Source: Ichthyophis bannanicus
Lineage: Eukaryota; Chordata; Amphibia; Gymnophiona; Ichthyophiidae
Assembly: GCA_033557465.1 (NCBI GenBank)
Contig: CM066041.1
Location: 154,727,532-154,791,531, forward strand
DNA length: 64,000 nucleotides
Direction of reading: 5' to 3'
This document shows, in pieces, positions 43,340-53,399 of the stretch. Within the stretch, counting starts at the first letter, position 1, and each line of letters starts with the position of its first letter. The translations under genes and the position numbers were made by a program. The notes beneath the pieces were generated by a model that saw only the letters and a list, made by a program, of their open reading frames with translations, had not been told where the DNA came from and ran no database searches.

Positions 43340-43975
43340 CCACAAAAAGAGGAAGGGGGCAGCAAGGACACCAGTGGAGAGAGGCAGAGAAATAGGACAC
43401 AGGGATGAAGAAAGGGAGGAAGGTCAGAGGGTGATCATAGGAGAAGAAGGGCGGGAAAAGGCAAAGGGAAACCACAAAGTAGAAAAGGGGGCTGGACATA
43501 GAGAGAGATTGAATTAAGAAGCATGGGCATGAAGAGATGCACAAATGAGTAGGAATAAAAAACAGGGCAGAAAAGGAGAGGGACAGAAGCGGTATAAGGA
43601 GGGAAGGGAAAGAGTCAGAGGGAGACAACGCAGATAGAAGGCTTGGAGGGGCAAAGGAGACGTGGGCGGGCGGATGGGGTTAAAAAAGATGGCAAGATGA
43701 GAGCAAGTACTAGAAACAGAAGACAGGCAGGGCATAATAGAGGAAAACATGGAAAAAAGGTTGACAGGTAAAAAATAGATTAGATACAAAAGAAGGAGAG
43801 GTGTGAAGTGGTAAGGTAAAAAAAGAAGCAGAGATGGAGAGAATTGAAATGGAAGTGAAAACATCTGGAGGAAGGAAGCAAATCATGGAAAGAAAAAGGA
43901 AAAGGAGTCAGCAAAGGCGCAAAGATGAAAATAAAGGAGAGAAAACAACAATGTGGAGAGGAAAAATACAAATTG
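43340..43975 (+). repeat. long purine-rich tract
   Basis: About 630 bp in which the plus strand is strongly enriched in A and G (many GGGAGG, AGAGAG and AAGGAAAA words). On the minus strand, frames translate as Ser/Leu/Pro/Phe-rich low complexity (43206-43864), which is a composition artefact and not a gene. Confidence 0.75.
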
Positions 43976-44459
43976 TTTTCTTTTTCATTTGAAATGCCTA
44001 TGGGGATTATTTTAGAATGACTACATTGCATCTACATGTGCAGATGGCAGCATTTATATATGTAAATAGCATACATGTGTAAATGATGATTTTACAATGC
44101 AGCTTTTTACATGTGCAAATGCTGCAGGACACATACAGGTCAATATTAAGCTGTGGGACATCATCAGCATAGGTAGAGACAACTTAAAACTCCCAATTGC
44201 TTCCCTTTATCTCCTTCATTCCCTTCGCCTGGTGAATAGCCAGCGCTAGGGTCTCCAGCACCAGAGGTTTAAAAGCAGGGGAAACAGAGGGCATCCCTGC
44301 TTAGTGTTCTGCTGTAAGGTAAACATATCGGAGAGAAGGGAATTTAAAAGGATTTGTGTCTTCAGAGAGACATATAATATACCGATCATATGCATAAGTC
44401 GTGGTCCAAATCCAAACCAAATTGACATTGCAAACAAAAAAGCCCATGGGATCTGATGC
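43976..44459. other. unassigned intron DNA
   Basis: No recognised gene. An ACATGTG/CACATGT-type alternating stretch lies near 44035-44110. Confidence 0.35.
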
Positions 44460-44735
44460 TTCTGCCATTTGTTATTGTTGTTATTGCTCAGTGACCTTAA
44501 AGTTTAATTAAACCCTTGGTTCGGAACACAATTTCTGGCCTGGACTCATTTATCTGAAAAGGGAAGAGATGTGAGAGTACCAAGTGCTAAGGGCCTCCTG
44601 GTGTATGCCGATCCCCACCAAAGAACATTGCTATTTAACCCCCAAGAGGCAAAGACTGAAAGACTGCATAAAAGCTCTTAAATTACTGTTCCCCCTTGTT
44701 TGCCAAGTGTCTAGTAGAGAAGCTGCCTGGACCAT
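44460..44735 (+). repeat. dispersed repeat, inverted partner of 40018-40270
   Basis: Plus strand: TTATTGCTCAGTGACCTTAA, then CCTGGACTCATTTATCTG, then GCATAAAAGCTCTTAAATTAC, to AAGCTGCCTGGACC. It aligns end to end with the reverse complement of 40018-40270. Confidence 0.65.
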
Positions 44736-44789
44736 ACAGAAAGGGGGATTATACTCCAAAGTCTTCTTTTGCCATGCTTATGTTTATTA

Positions 44790-45740
44790 AATCTTGCTAT
44801 GAAGCACTTCATTACAATGTCAGAACGGTTTACACTGTAAATGATACAGCACTATTACAATCCAATGAATAAAAAGCAATTTATAAAATAACAAATAAAA
44901 GCATACATTTAAAAATAAGATATACACAAATTGTAAAACCCCTACATTTTGGGAAACAGTTATCCATCAACCACCTAACCCATATCAAATCTGAGGTCAT
45001 CTAAGCACTGTCAAAAACCATGGGAAAAAAAAATATGTTTTCAGAGTAGTCTTGATTTTTGAAAAAGAAGATTCTAATCTAATAATGAGGTAATGAATTC
45101 CAAAGGGCAGGTGCCAAATAACAAAATGCCGACTGATAAGTAAATTCACATTGTGCCTGTGCACTAGCAGGCATCACTAATCAATGCAGAGAAAGAGAAC
45201 GTACTGTTCTATTTTGAACATATGGAATCAATACATTGGATAAATACAAGGGAAAACCTTGTGAGTTAAAATTAAAAATTTCAACTTCATCCAAAATTAA
45301 TTTGATAACCAATGGTATTTCATTAAGAGGGGAGTAATCCTATCAAACTTATAAGCATGAGTAAATAATTTGATTGCCATATTCTGGACAGTCTGCAGAT
45401 GTTTGAGAGAATTCTTAGTAAGACCACTATACAAAGAATTACAGTAGTTCAATGTACTAATTACTAATGAATGAACCAATGTCAACAAAGCATCCTTCTG
45501 AAATAAGACCTCATAGAATGAATTTTTGTTAAAGCCAAAATCAAGATTTGATTACTGCTGTAATTTGAGCATCAAATAACAATTCAGGGTCATAATTAAT
45601 GCAATTATGTTAAAGACCAGAATTAATGGTAAAGATAGACCACAGATAACAGGAACATAATTGGGACTAACAGAAAGGTCTGATATTCAAATAGCTTGAG
45701 TTTTAGCTACATTGAGTTTCAGATGGTTTATACTCAGTCT
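44790..45740 (-). mobile_element. L2-like LINE RT C-terminal fragment
   Basis: On the minus strand: NHLKLNVAKTQAI near 45720-45690, then at 45488-45297 TLVHSLVISTLNYCNSLYSG, a LKHLQTVQN block and PLLMKYHWLSN. These are the RT thumb blocks of L2-type LINEs. The remainder toward 44790 is 3' UTR. Stops and gaps are present. Confidence 0.72.
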
Positions 45741-46145
45741 GCCACTGCATCTAGCATCCCAGGCAAGCATAAAGAGTCTGCAACACTGACTACCTACCTG
45801 GCCTGTAGTTTGCTTGACTGCTGGCTGAACCTTGCTGCCTGGGGGAAGAACTGTGTGCTTAAAGTGCTGCGGAGGCACCAGGAAGCCTCAGGAGCCCAGT
45901 GGGGTATAGCCCCACCCTTCAACGGCGACATCATCTAAGCAACGCTGCAGCCTTTCAGTTAAAATCAGCATATCCCAGTTGGGTTCCACCGGTGGGTCTC
46001 ACTCCCATCTAAGGGGCATTGCTGCATAGCATGCCACTTAGAATACACTTGGCATGAATTAGAGATAGTCGTGAGTTACGATTTTTGGAGGTGGGGGAGT
46101 AGGGTGGAAGGAATTGGTTTTGGTATTATTGAGTGAGGAGTTGAG
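45741..46145. other. unassigned intron DNA
   Basis: No recognised gene or repeat boundary; a plus-strand frame near 45696-45938 has no known domain. Confidence 0.35.
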
Positions 46146-46252
46146 ACTGTGGGGTCTGTTTACTAAGCGGCGCTAGCAACTTCCATGCGACATCAGAGCC
46201 GCGGCTCCAATTTTGCATGGAAGCTTCTAGCGCAACTTAGTTAAAAGACCTT
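46146..46252. repeat. small palindromic MITE
   Basis: The left end GGGTCTGTTTACTAAGCGGC with GCTAGCAACTTCC and the right end GGAAGCTTCTAGCGC with AACTTAGTTAAAAGACC are inverted complements around a short central loop. About 107 bp, no coding. Confidence 0.65.
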
Positions 46253-46259
46253 ATGTGTT

Positions 46260-49200
46260 ATTCTAAATTAGAGAGGAGCATTAAAGTGGCAAGAGGGAGC
46301 AGTAAATATGATAGTTGAGGAGTGTAGGGATTAAAGGGAGGAAGATCAAGTGGTAATGGGGAGTGGGGGGAAGGGTTGGAGGAAGTTTCTTGCTCATTAA
46401 TTAATGTATGTTCAGCTAATAAGCGGCATGTGCTACATGACTGGATTATAGAGGAGATTTTTAAAGTTTTTGTTGAATACTGTAACTTGGTTTGCAGTGG
46501 GAGATGGGGTGGCTGTTTCTCAGATTTCTTCTGAGGGGTATTGTTCAGTGCAGATGGCTTGGGAGGGTAAATGGGGTAGTGGTGTAGCAATTATTGGGCA
46601 CAAGCATTGGATGATGGTACAAAAATTTGGGAAGCCACAGTGGGCTGTGAAGGGGTGTTGATAGGTTTAAAGGGGAGTAGGAATTTTCTTTTTTTTTTTT
46701 GTTGTATTGTCCACTGGGATTGAGTAGGGAAGGCTGGGGAGAGTTAGGGGATAAAATTGCAGAGGCAAGATTTGAATTTTGAGTTGATAGTACTGAGAGA
46801 TTTTAATATCCCCATGAGTGAAGGGCAATGTTCGTTATTATTTTCTGTAGTAAATGGTATGGATTTTGTGCAGTGCCTAACTGAACCCACTCATGTGGGA
46901 GGGGGTAAATTGGATTTGATGTTTGGGAGTAAAAAGGGTATGTGGCAGATCAGGTTAGCGGTAGATAAATTTCAGCAAGTTCCTTCATCTGATCATTATG
47001 TGGTTCCATTTGCTTTGTATGGTGGGAAGGGGCGGAGAAGTTGGGGGGGGGGGGGGGAGCAGATGGGAGAGGGAGATTGTACCTTATAGAAGAGGTAAAA
47101 TTGAATATAAGTTATTAATGGAAAAGGTTGTAGGTTGGAGGCAGGTGGATCAGGCTGTGGGGGTCCAAGTTGGGGAGTGGTCTAATGTGCTACATACAGT
47201 TTTGGAGGAGTTGACTTCCCTGAAGATGGTAAGGGCAGGTAGAAAAAGGGATGGAAATAGAGGACAGTAATCTTTGGAGTTGATGGAGATTAAAGGAATT
47301 AAAGAACAGCTGTGATGTATAGAGAGGAGATGGCAGAAATCAGGGTTGGTAGATGATATGTATTTGTGGAGGAAGAAAACTAATGTGTATCGTCAGCTGG
47401 TGTAAGAGGCTAAGCAGAAAATATGTTCAGAGAGGGTGACAATCATTGGGAATAAATCCAAATAATTATTTAAGGTAACAAAACAGTTGTTAGGGAAAAA
47501 TAAAGAGGGTGCAAATGAGGTGGAATGGAGGTTGAGCAGGTATAGAACTATTTTGTAGCTAGAGAAGTTAAGGGGTGGGGTTGGTGGTGTGCAGGGAGGT
47601 GAGGAGATAGTGGTGGGTGTTATGGGTGAGGAATGTGTTGCCAATGACTCAGGAAAGGTTGTGGGGGCAGCGCCATACCTAGTCCTGTGCCAGTGATGCA
47701 GCTTCAGAGTGCGTAAAAAAATAGGGGCGCATTTAAGGTTGCCAACTAACCAATTTTAGGTTGGCCTGGCTGGTTTTCTGAGCTGCAGGCTGGCGATCGG
47801 CAAAATCATCAAATGAAGTGCAGGTTTTCTGCCGACTATTAGCCTCGGCTCGTCCCTGTGCTGCTTGCCCGACCTGTCCTTGCCGCGCCTCCACTTTCCC
47901 TGTTCTCCTGGTGGTGACAGCGGCATCAGACCTCCAGTTTAAAAAAAAAGCACGTCTTTGTGACTCTACGCTTGCATGGCTGGTCTGGTCTCTCCCTCCT
48001 TTGATGTGAGCATACATCAGAGGAGGGAGGGATCAGACTAGTCATGCAAGCATGGGGGTTGGAAAGACCTGTTTTTTTTTCTTTTTTTTATTGGAGGTCG
48101 CTGATGCTACTGCCACCACCAACGGAACAGGAAAAAGCGATGGCAGGGCAAGGGCAGATTTGGCAAGTAGTGTTAAATGTATCCCCCAACCGCTTTGACC
48201 CGGTGAAAAGCGGGATATAAATGCAGCTAAATAAATAAATAAAATAAATAAATAAAAGGGGGAGCCAGCTGGACATGAGGAGGTGGGGTAAGATGGGGAG
48301 ATGCTGGACATGGGGAGATGGGGCAAATGATAAAAGTCTGTCATGGGTTGAGCACCAGGTTTTGAAGTCACACAGGGTGCAGTTATGGTTTGGTATGGCC
48401 CTGGGTGGGGGTGTTAAAAAGACTACATATGACATGGTGGTTCTTGGATCCCATCCATGGGAAGCTGTTGCAGCAATGTTCTGAGGGTATGCTAGCTTGG
48501 ATAGTGGATTTGGTGAATGCCTTATTTGAGTAGAGGGTTTATCCTGAACTGCTCAAGGAGGCCATGGTTACTTTGATACCAAAAAAGAATGATGAGTGGA
48601 AATGTGAGAACTTAAGGCCGATTTTCTCTTTTGATGTTGGCAAAACTTTTAGAGGAGGAGGTGGTAGTACAATTAGATACATATGTAGAGGAAATAAGAA
48701 ATAGGAAGATAGGATGGGGGGCAAGCCGGCTTTCATTGATGGTAGTGGTGTCTAATATTTACCAAGCTAGGGATAAGGAGAGGCTGTTGTTTTGACAATA
48801 CTTGATTTGTCCGCAGCATTTGATTTAATGGATGGTGGAAGAGTGATGCTGATGGCAGATGGGAATAAAAAGGAAAACATCAGCATGGATTTGATCTTTT
48901 CTACAGGAGAGGAGGTTTAGAGTTAGGTATGGAGAGGATATTCCATTAGTTAGCCTGCCTTGCGAGGTGTCTTAGGTGTTTAATACAGTATCTATCTACA
49001 ACCCGTAGGAGGAATTATTAGGGCTCATGGGCTTTGGGGTCTCCTGTATGCAGATGAATTACAGATTGTGGTACCCTTGAGGCAGGATATGTTACAAACT
49101 ATTTGTGGGTTGAATGAGTGCTTGTAGGAGGTATTGGAGTGGCTAGTGATTAATGGTATGGTGTTGAATATGCAGAAAGCAGAGGTACTGGACTGTGGGG

Positions 49201-49300
49201 ATTTAAATTTGAGAACCCTGATGGAATGATTATATATTGGAGGTGCTTGATTAGAATTTAAAATGGAAATTTGGCAGAGGAAAGTAAAAGAGAAGCAGTT
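46260..49300 (+). mobile_element. L2-like LINE fragment, interrupted
   Basis: Decayed plus-strand copy. Endonuclease C-terminus near 46765-47030: LRDFNIPMSEGQ (GDFN block), NGMDFVQCLTEPTHVGGGKL, DLMFGSK, and SSDHYVVPF (SDH block). A later RT piece at about 48530-48900 reads YPELLKEAMVTLIPKK and DLSAAF-like; a YADD-like stretch is near 49040. An insertion with an ATAA tail lies at about 47680-48258. No intact frame longer than 110 residues. Confidence 0.7.
47680..48258 (+). mobile_element. insertion with ATAA tail inside the LINE
   Basis: Starts GCAGCGCCATACCTAGTCC, similar to the boundary words of the GC-rich repeat at 23190-23700, and ends CCCGGTGAAAAGCGGGATAT and an (ATAA)n run at 48226-48255, the tail style of the L2 copy at 31096. 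LINE homology resumes after it. It could be a SINE with an L2 partner. Confidence 0.55.
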
Positions 49301-49920
49301 CACCCTTGAGGCTACTGCCATCCCCATCTTGAAATATACTTTTAACTTATCTAACATTGACATTCCCTAGTCACAGATCGATCATTACTGTTGGTACCAT
49401 TGGTGCACTTCAATCACTCTGGGTTGAGCCCATTTTCCCACTGTGCTAGAGTGACATCTTTAATGATTCTCATGTTATTTATTTTATAATCATTAACTAC
49501 TTCTTTTAAGGTTTACCTGCCTGTTCTTTTTACTTGCCTACTTCTTTATTTCCTCCGTTTATTCTCTACTTCTGACAGCCCTGTCTTTTCATTTCCCCTC
49601 TCTGCCATTTCTTATGGCTCCACATCATTCCCTATTCCTTTTTCTGATCCTCCCTAACCTTTTTCCCTCACTCCTCCAACCCAATACCATCTCTCCATCT
49701 TCCCTATTTCCTCCTCCACCCTCCCTTTCCTCTGCTCTCAAGCTTCACCTTCTCCTTCCTCTCTAAAACCTCCTCCCCATTTCTTCCATGCTGTCTCCTC
49801 TCTCCCTCACACTCTTCTTCTCCTTCTGTGTTCTGGTGACATTAATCTCAACCCTGGTCCCGCTTCATTTCTCTCTCACTTCCATACTACTGTAATTCCT
49901 TTCTCCAGCTCCCTAATCTT

Positions 49921-50835
49921 ATGTATATCCCTCTCCTTCCCCCTTCCTCTTTCCCCTTCTCATGTGCCTTACGGAATGCTCATTCCATCTCTAATAAGCT
50001 TCCCTTTACCCATGATCTCTTCATCTCTCGCGCTTTTCATCTTCTTGCTCTTACTGAAACTTGGCTCCTCCCTGACTACACTGCTTCAGTTGTTGCCCTC
50101 TGTCATGGCAGCTATCAATTTTCCCAGTCTCCTTGTACCAACAGCCGCGGTAGTGGTGTTGGTTTTCTCCTTTCTCCTTCTTGCCAATTTCAACCCCTCC
50201 TTCTACCTCAGTCTCATTCCTTTCCCTCCTTTGAAGTCCATTCCATCAGTCTTTTTTTTATCCCCTACCTCTCCGGATCACTGTCATTTATAGACCCCCT
50301 GACAAGTATTCTTCTACCTTTTTCACTGACTTTGACTCTTGGCTCTCCTTTTTCCTGGATTTTTCTTCTCCCTCCCTTATTCTTGGTGATTTTAATTTTC
50401 ATATTGATAACTCCTCTGATCCCTATACATCCAAGCTCCTTTCCCTTACTTCCTCTTTCAACCTCCAGCTTTGCTCTTCTGCCCCTACTCATCATCTCGG
50501 TCACTGCCTTGACCTTGTCTTCTAATCTAATTCTTTACCTTCTAATTTCTGATCCTCGGTTCTTTCCTTATCTGATCATCACTTGTGAAGCTTCATTCTT
50601 CATCACCCCCCCCCCCCCTCAGTCTCACCCAATCTCCTCATATCTTTTTTGGAATCTTCATGCTATTGATCCACTGACTTTTTCCACTACTGTCTCATCT
50701 CTTCTTTCTTCCATTGTATCTTCTGAATCTGTTGATGAGGTCATATCTTCCTATAATACTGCTCTTTCCACTACTCTGGATACCCTTGCTCCGCCTATAA
50801 GATGTCCTGTGAGGCGCACCTCACCTCAGCCCTGA
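49921..50835 (+). pseudogene. L2 LINE endonuclease region (304-residue open frame)
   Basis: An open frame with the EEP endonuclease start (AHSISNKLPFTHDLF, LLALTETWLL with catalytic E in ETW) and a GSGVGFLLS block. The later half is in shifted frames relative to known L2 (the GDFNF block is near 50385-50405 in another frame). The length is helped by low-complexity C/T composition, so openness alone is weak evidence. Confidence 0.7.
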
Positions 50836-51604
50836 CTGTCTTCTAATACAAGCTCTACCTACATTCGTGTGCCTGCTCAGTTGAATGTACTTGGCTCAAA
50901 TCCCGGGTGCCTCCTATTCCTCCTTCTTTCTCCGCCCAAACCCTAGCAGACTATTTCCATGACAAAGTACATAAAATAACTCTTCAATTCCCCACTATAT
51001 CTTCCTTATCCCCTCATCCCTCTCTCCATTACCAACTTTCCCCTCAACGTCTATCATCCTTTCATTCTTTTCTAAATTATCCAATGAGGAAACCTCTCTT
51101 CTTCTTTCCTCCTCGAAACTACCTGTCCTTCTGATCCTACCCCCATCCATCTCCTCTTCCATCTCACATATTCTCAATCTTTTACTCTCCACTGCAACCT
51201 TCCCTACAGTCTGCAAGCATGTTGTAGTCCTCCTTTCCTCAAAACACCCTCACTTGATCCTACTTATCCCTCTATTAACCTATTTCCCTTCTCCCGTTCA
51301 TTTCTAATGTTCTTGAACGTGCAGCTCTCCACTGCTGCCTCAAATTTCTCTCCTCTCAATCCCTCCTTGATCCATTTCAATCTGGTTTTTGTCCCTTTCA
51401 TTCTACTGAGACAGCTTTTGCCAAGATCTGCAGTGATTTATTCCTGGCTAAATCCAAAGGCCTTTACTCAGTTCTCATTCTTTTTTATCTTTCTACTGCT
51501 TTTGATACTGTCAACCATCTCCTCCTCCTTGACACACTGTCCTCTCTTAGTTTCAGAGGCTCTGTGTTGTCCCGGTTCTCATCTTATCTCTCCAATCGCT
51601 TTCA

Positions 51605-51874
51605 GTGTTTGTTCTGGTGGCTTCTCCTCTACTCCTATCCCTCTCTCAGTTGGGTATACCCCAGGGGTCTGTTCTAGAACCTCTCCTCTTCTCTCTCTAC
51701 ACCCAATCCGTTGGTCCCCTCATCTCTTCCCATGGCTTGCAATATCATTTTTATGCTGATGATTCTCAAATCTATCTATCTACACCTGAAATTTCTCCTT
51801 CTCTCCAAGCTCGTATCTCTGCCTACTTATCAGACATTGCTGCCTGGATGTCTCACCAGTCTGAAATGGAATAG
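51605..51874 (+). pseudogene. L2 LINE RT core
   Basis: An 89-residue frame with [15 protein letters not shown] (motif B) and [11 protein letters not shown] (catalytic YADD). It ends at a TAG, after which homology continues in other frames (KTELLIFPPKPS, LGVIFDSS). Confidence 0.82.
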
Positions 51875-52724
51875 GACTAAAACTGAACTTCTTATCTTTC
51901 CTCCTAAACCCTCCTCCCCCCTTCCTCCTTTCTTTATCATTGTTGAAAATACTCTTCTTCTTCCTATTACATCTGCCTGCAATCTTGGGGTCATCTTTGA
52001 CTCCTCCTCACATATTCAACAAATGGCTAAAACCTGTCGCTTCTTTCTCTGTCTACAACATTAACAAAATTTGCCCATTCCTCTCTGAACACACAACTAA
52101 AACTCTTGTCCAATCCGGTCTTGACTATTGTAATCTTCTCCTTGCTGGTCTCCCTCAGTCACATCTCTCTCTTCTTCAATTTGTCCAGAACTCTACTGCT
52201 TGACTAATATTCCGCCAACCCCATCACATTCATATTACCCCTCTTCTAAAGTCACTTCACTGGCGCCCCTTCCCTTTCCACATCCAATTCAAACTTATCC
52301 TTCTAACATATAAATGCATTCACTCTTCTGCCCCTCATTACCTTTCCTCTCTCCCTAACCCCTCCTTGTGGCCTTCGTTCCCCCTCTGGTTTTCTTCTCT
52401 CTATGTCTTTTTGTTCCACTGCCAACTCCAGACTTCGGTCTTTTCACCTTGCTGCCCCTTATGTCTGGAACAAACTCCCTGTATCTCTACATCAAATCTC
52501 TTCCCTTCCCCTCTTTCAGTCCATGCTAAAAGCTTCTCTCTTTGTAGCTGCTTTTGGATCCTAATCCCTTATTCTCCTTGTGTCTATTTAACCCCTTGTT
52601 TCCCTATTGAACCCTTTGTTTCTCTTATTCTGTACTGTCTGTCTTGATCAGATTGCAAGCTCTATGAGCAGGGACTGTCTTCTATATGTGTTTGTACAAC
52701 ACTGTGTATGCCTTGTAGCACTTT

Positions 52725-52856
52725 GTGTTGTTGTTGTTAAGTGCCGTTGAGTCGGTGTTGATGCCTGGCGACCCTCTGAATAGTTGACCTAAACTTTGTT
52801 CGGTCTTCAGCCAAGCGGCTCATTGTTGATAGAGTGGTATCCATTGCTGCTGTTAC
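52725..52856 (+). mobile_element. RTE-tail SINE or truncated RTE in the L2 3' end
   Basis: Contains GTGCCGTTGAGTCGGTG, CTGGCGACCCTCTG and AGCCAAGCGGCTCATTG words of RTE/BovB 3' tails. Flanked by an 11 bp near-perfect direct repeat, TGTAGCACTTT at 52714-52724 and TGTAGTACTTT at 52857-52867, the probable target duplication. Confidence 0.75.
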
Positions 52857-52875
52857 TGTAGTACTTTATAAATGA

Positions 52876-53139
52876 TTAATAATAGTAGTAGTAAATTAGG
52901 GACTTGGGAGTATTTATTGATGCAGATTTGACTATAGATGCTGAAATGGCTCTGGGTACGTCTCTATGCCCGTTTTCGGACATCCAAAGCATGGATAGGG
53001 CTTCCACAATGGCCCCCATAATGTTTAACTTGCCAGTACTGATAGTAGCATTATCCCCTATCTCAAACTCCTCCTCACAGTCCAGATAATACTTAAAGAC
53101 CTCCTCTGTTACAAATTGTCCCACGCATTGTTCACTCAT
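52876..53139 (-). other. 87-residue open frame of unknown nature
   Basis: An unusually protein-like minus-strand frame (CVGQFVTEEVFKYYLDCEEE, GDNATISTGKLNIMG, VEALSMLWMSENGHRDVPR). On the plus strand the same DNA reads LGVFIDADLTIDAEMA, which resembles a LINE RT thumb. I cannot decide which strand ever coded; it may be a small unrecognised repeat. Confidence 0.3.
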
Positions 53140-53399
53140 ACTGGAGCATGTTCCATCTATTTTATGTTTTCAATAATGCTCTCCTCCACCCATCAGTGAA
53201 CTTTGCCTTCTTACTTTGAGGGGGGGGGGCAAAGGATAAGGAAGCCGTAGTGGGGGGGGGGGGTAGGGGGACCAGTTCACCATTAATGCCTGCAACATTT
53301 GGAGGGGGGGTACCGACTCCCCATGCCCCCCCAAACTATGCTTCTGCCTCCATCCTACTTACCCAGCCCTCCTCCACCCAGATAACATCTATTCATGAT

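Larger units (their letters stand above)
49500..52870 (+). mobile_element. L2-type LINE, long pyrimidine-rich copy
   Basis: Plus strand, in order: a C/T-rich leader, an endonuclease frame at 49921-50835 (RNAHSISNKLPFTHDLF, then HLLALTETWLLPDYT, GDFN-like in decayed form), RT pieces (51370-51530, DPFQSGF and DTVNH-like), the RT core at 51605-51874 ([31 protein letters not shown]), the thumb near 52090-52290, and an L2-like 3' end (GCAAGCTCTATGAGCAGGG, then TACTTTATAAATGATTAATAA). It has several frameshifts. A 132 bp RTE-tail insertion lies at 52725-52856. Confidence 0.87.

Noticed and set aside
43514..43864. Ser/Leu/Pro-rich minus-strand frames in the purine tract
   Set aside because: Composition artefact of a GA-rich strand; no conserved motif or splice context.
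47733..48435. Frames on both strands within the 47.7-48.3 kb insertion
   Set aside because: They cross a repeat tail with (ATAA)n and low-complexity runs; no domain.
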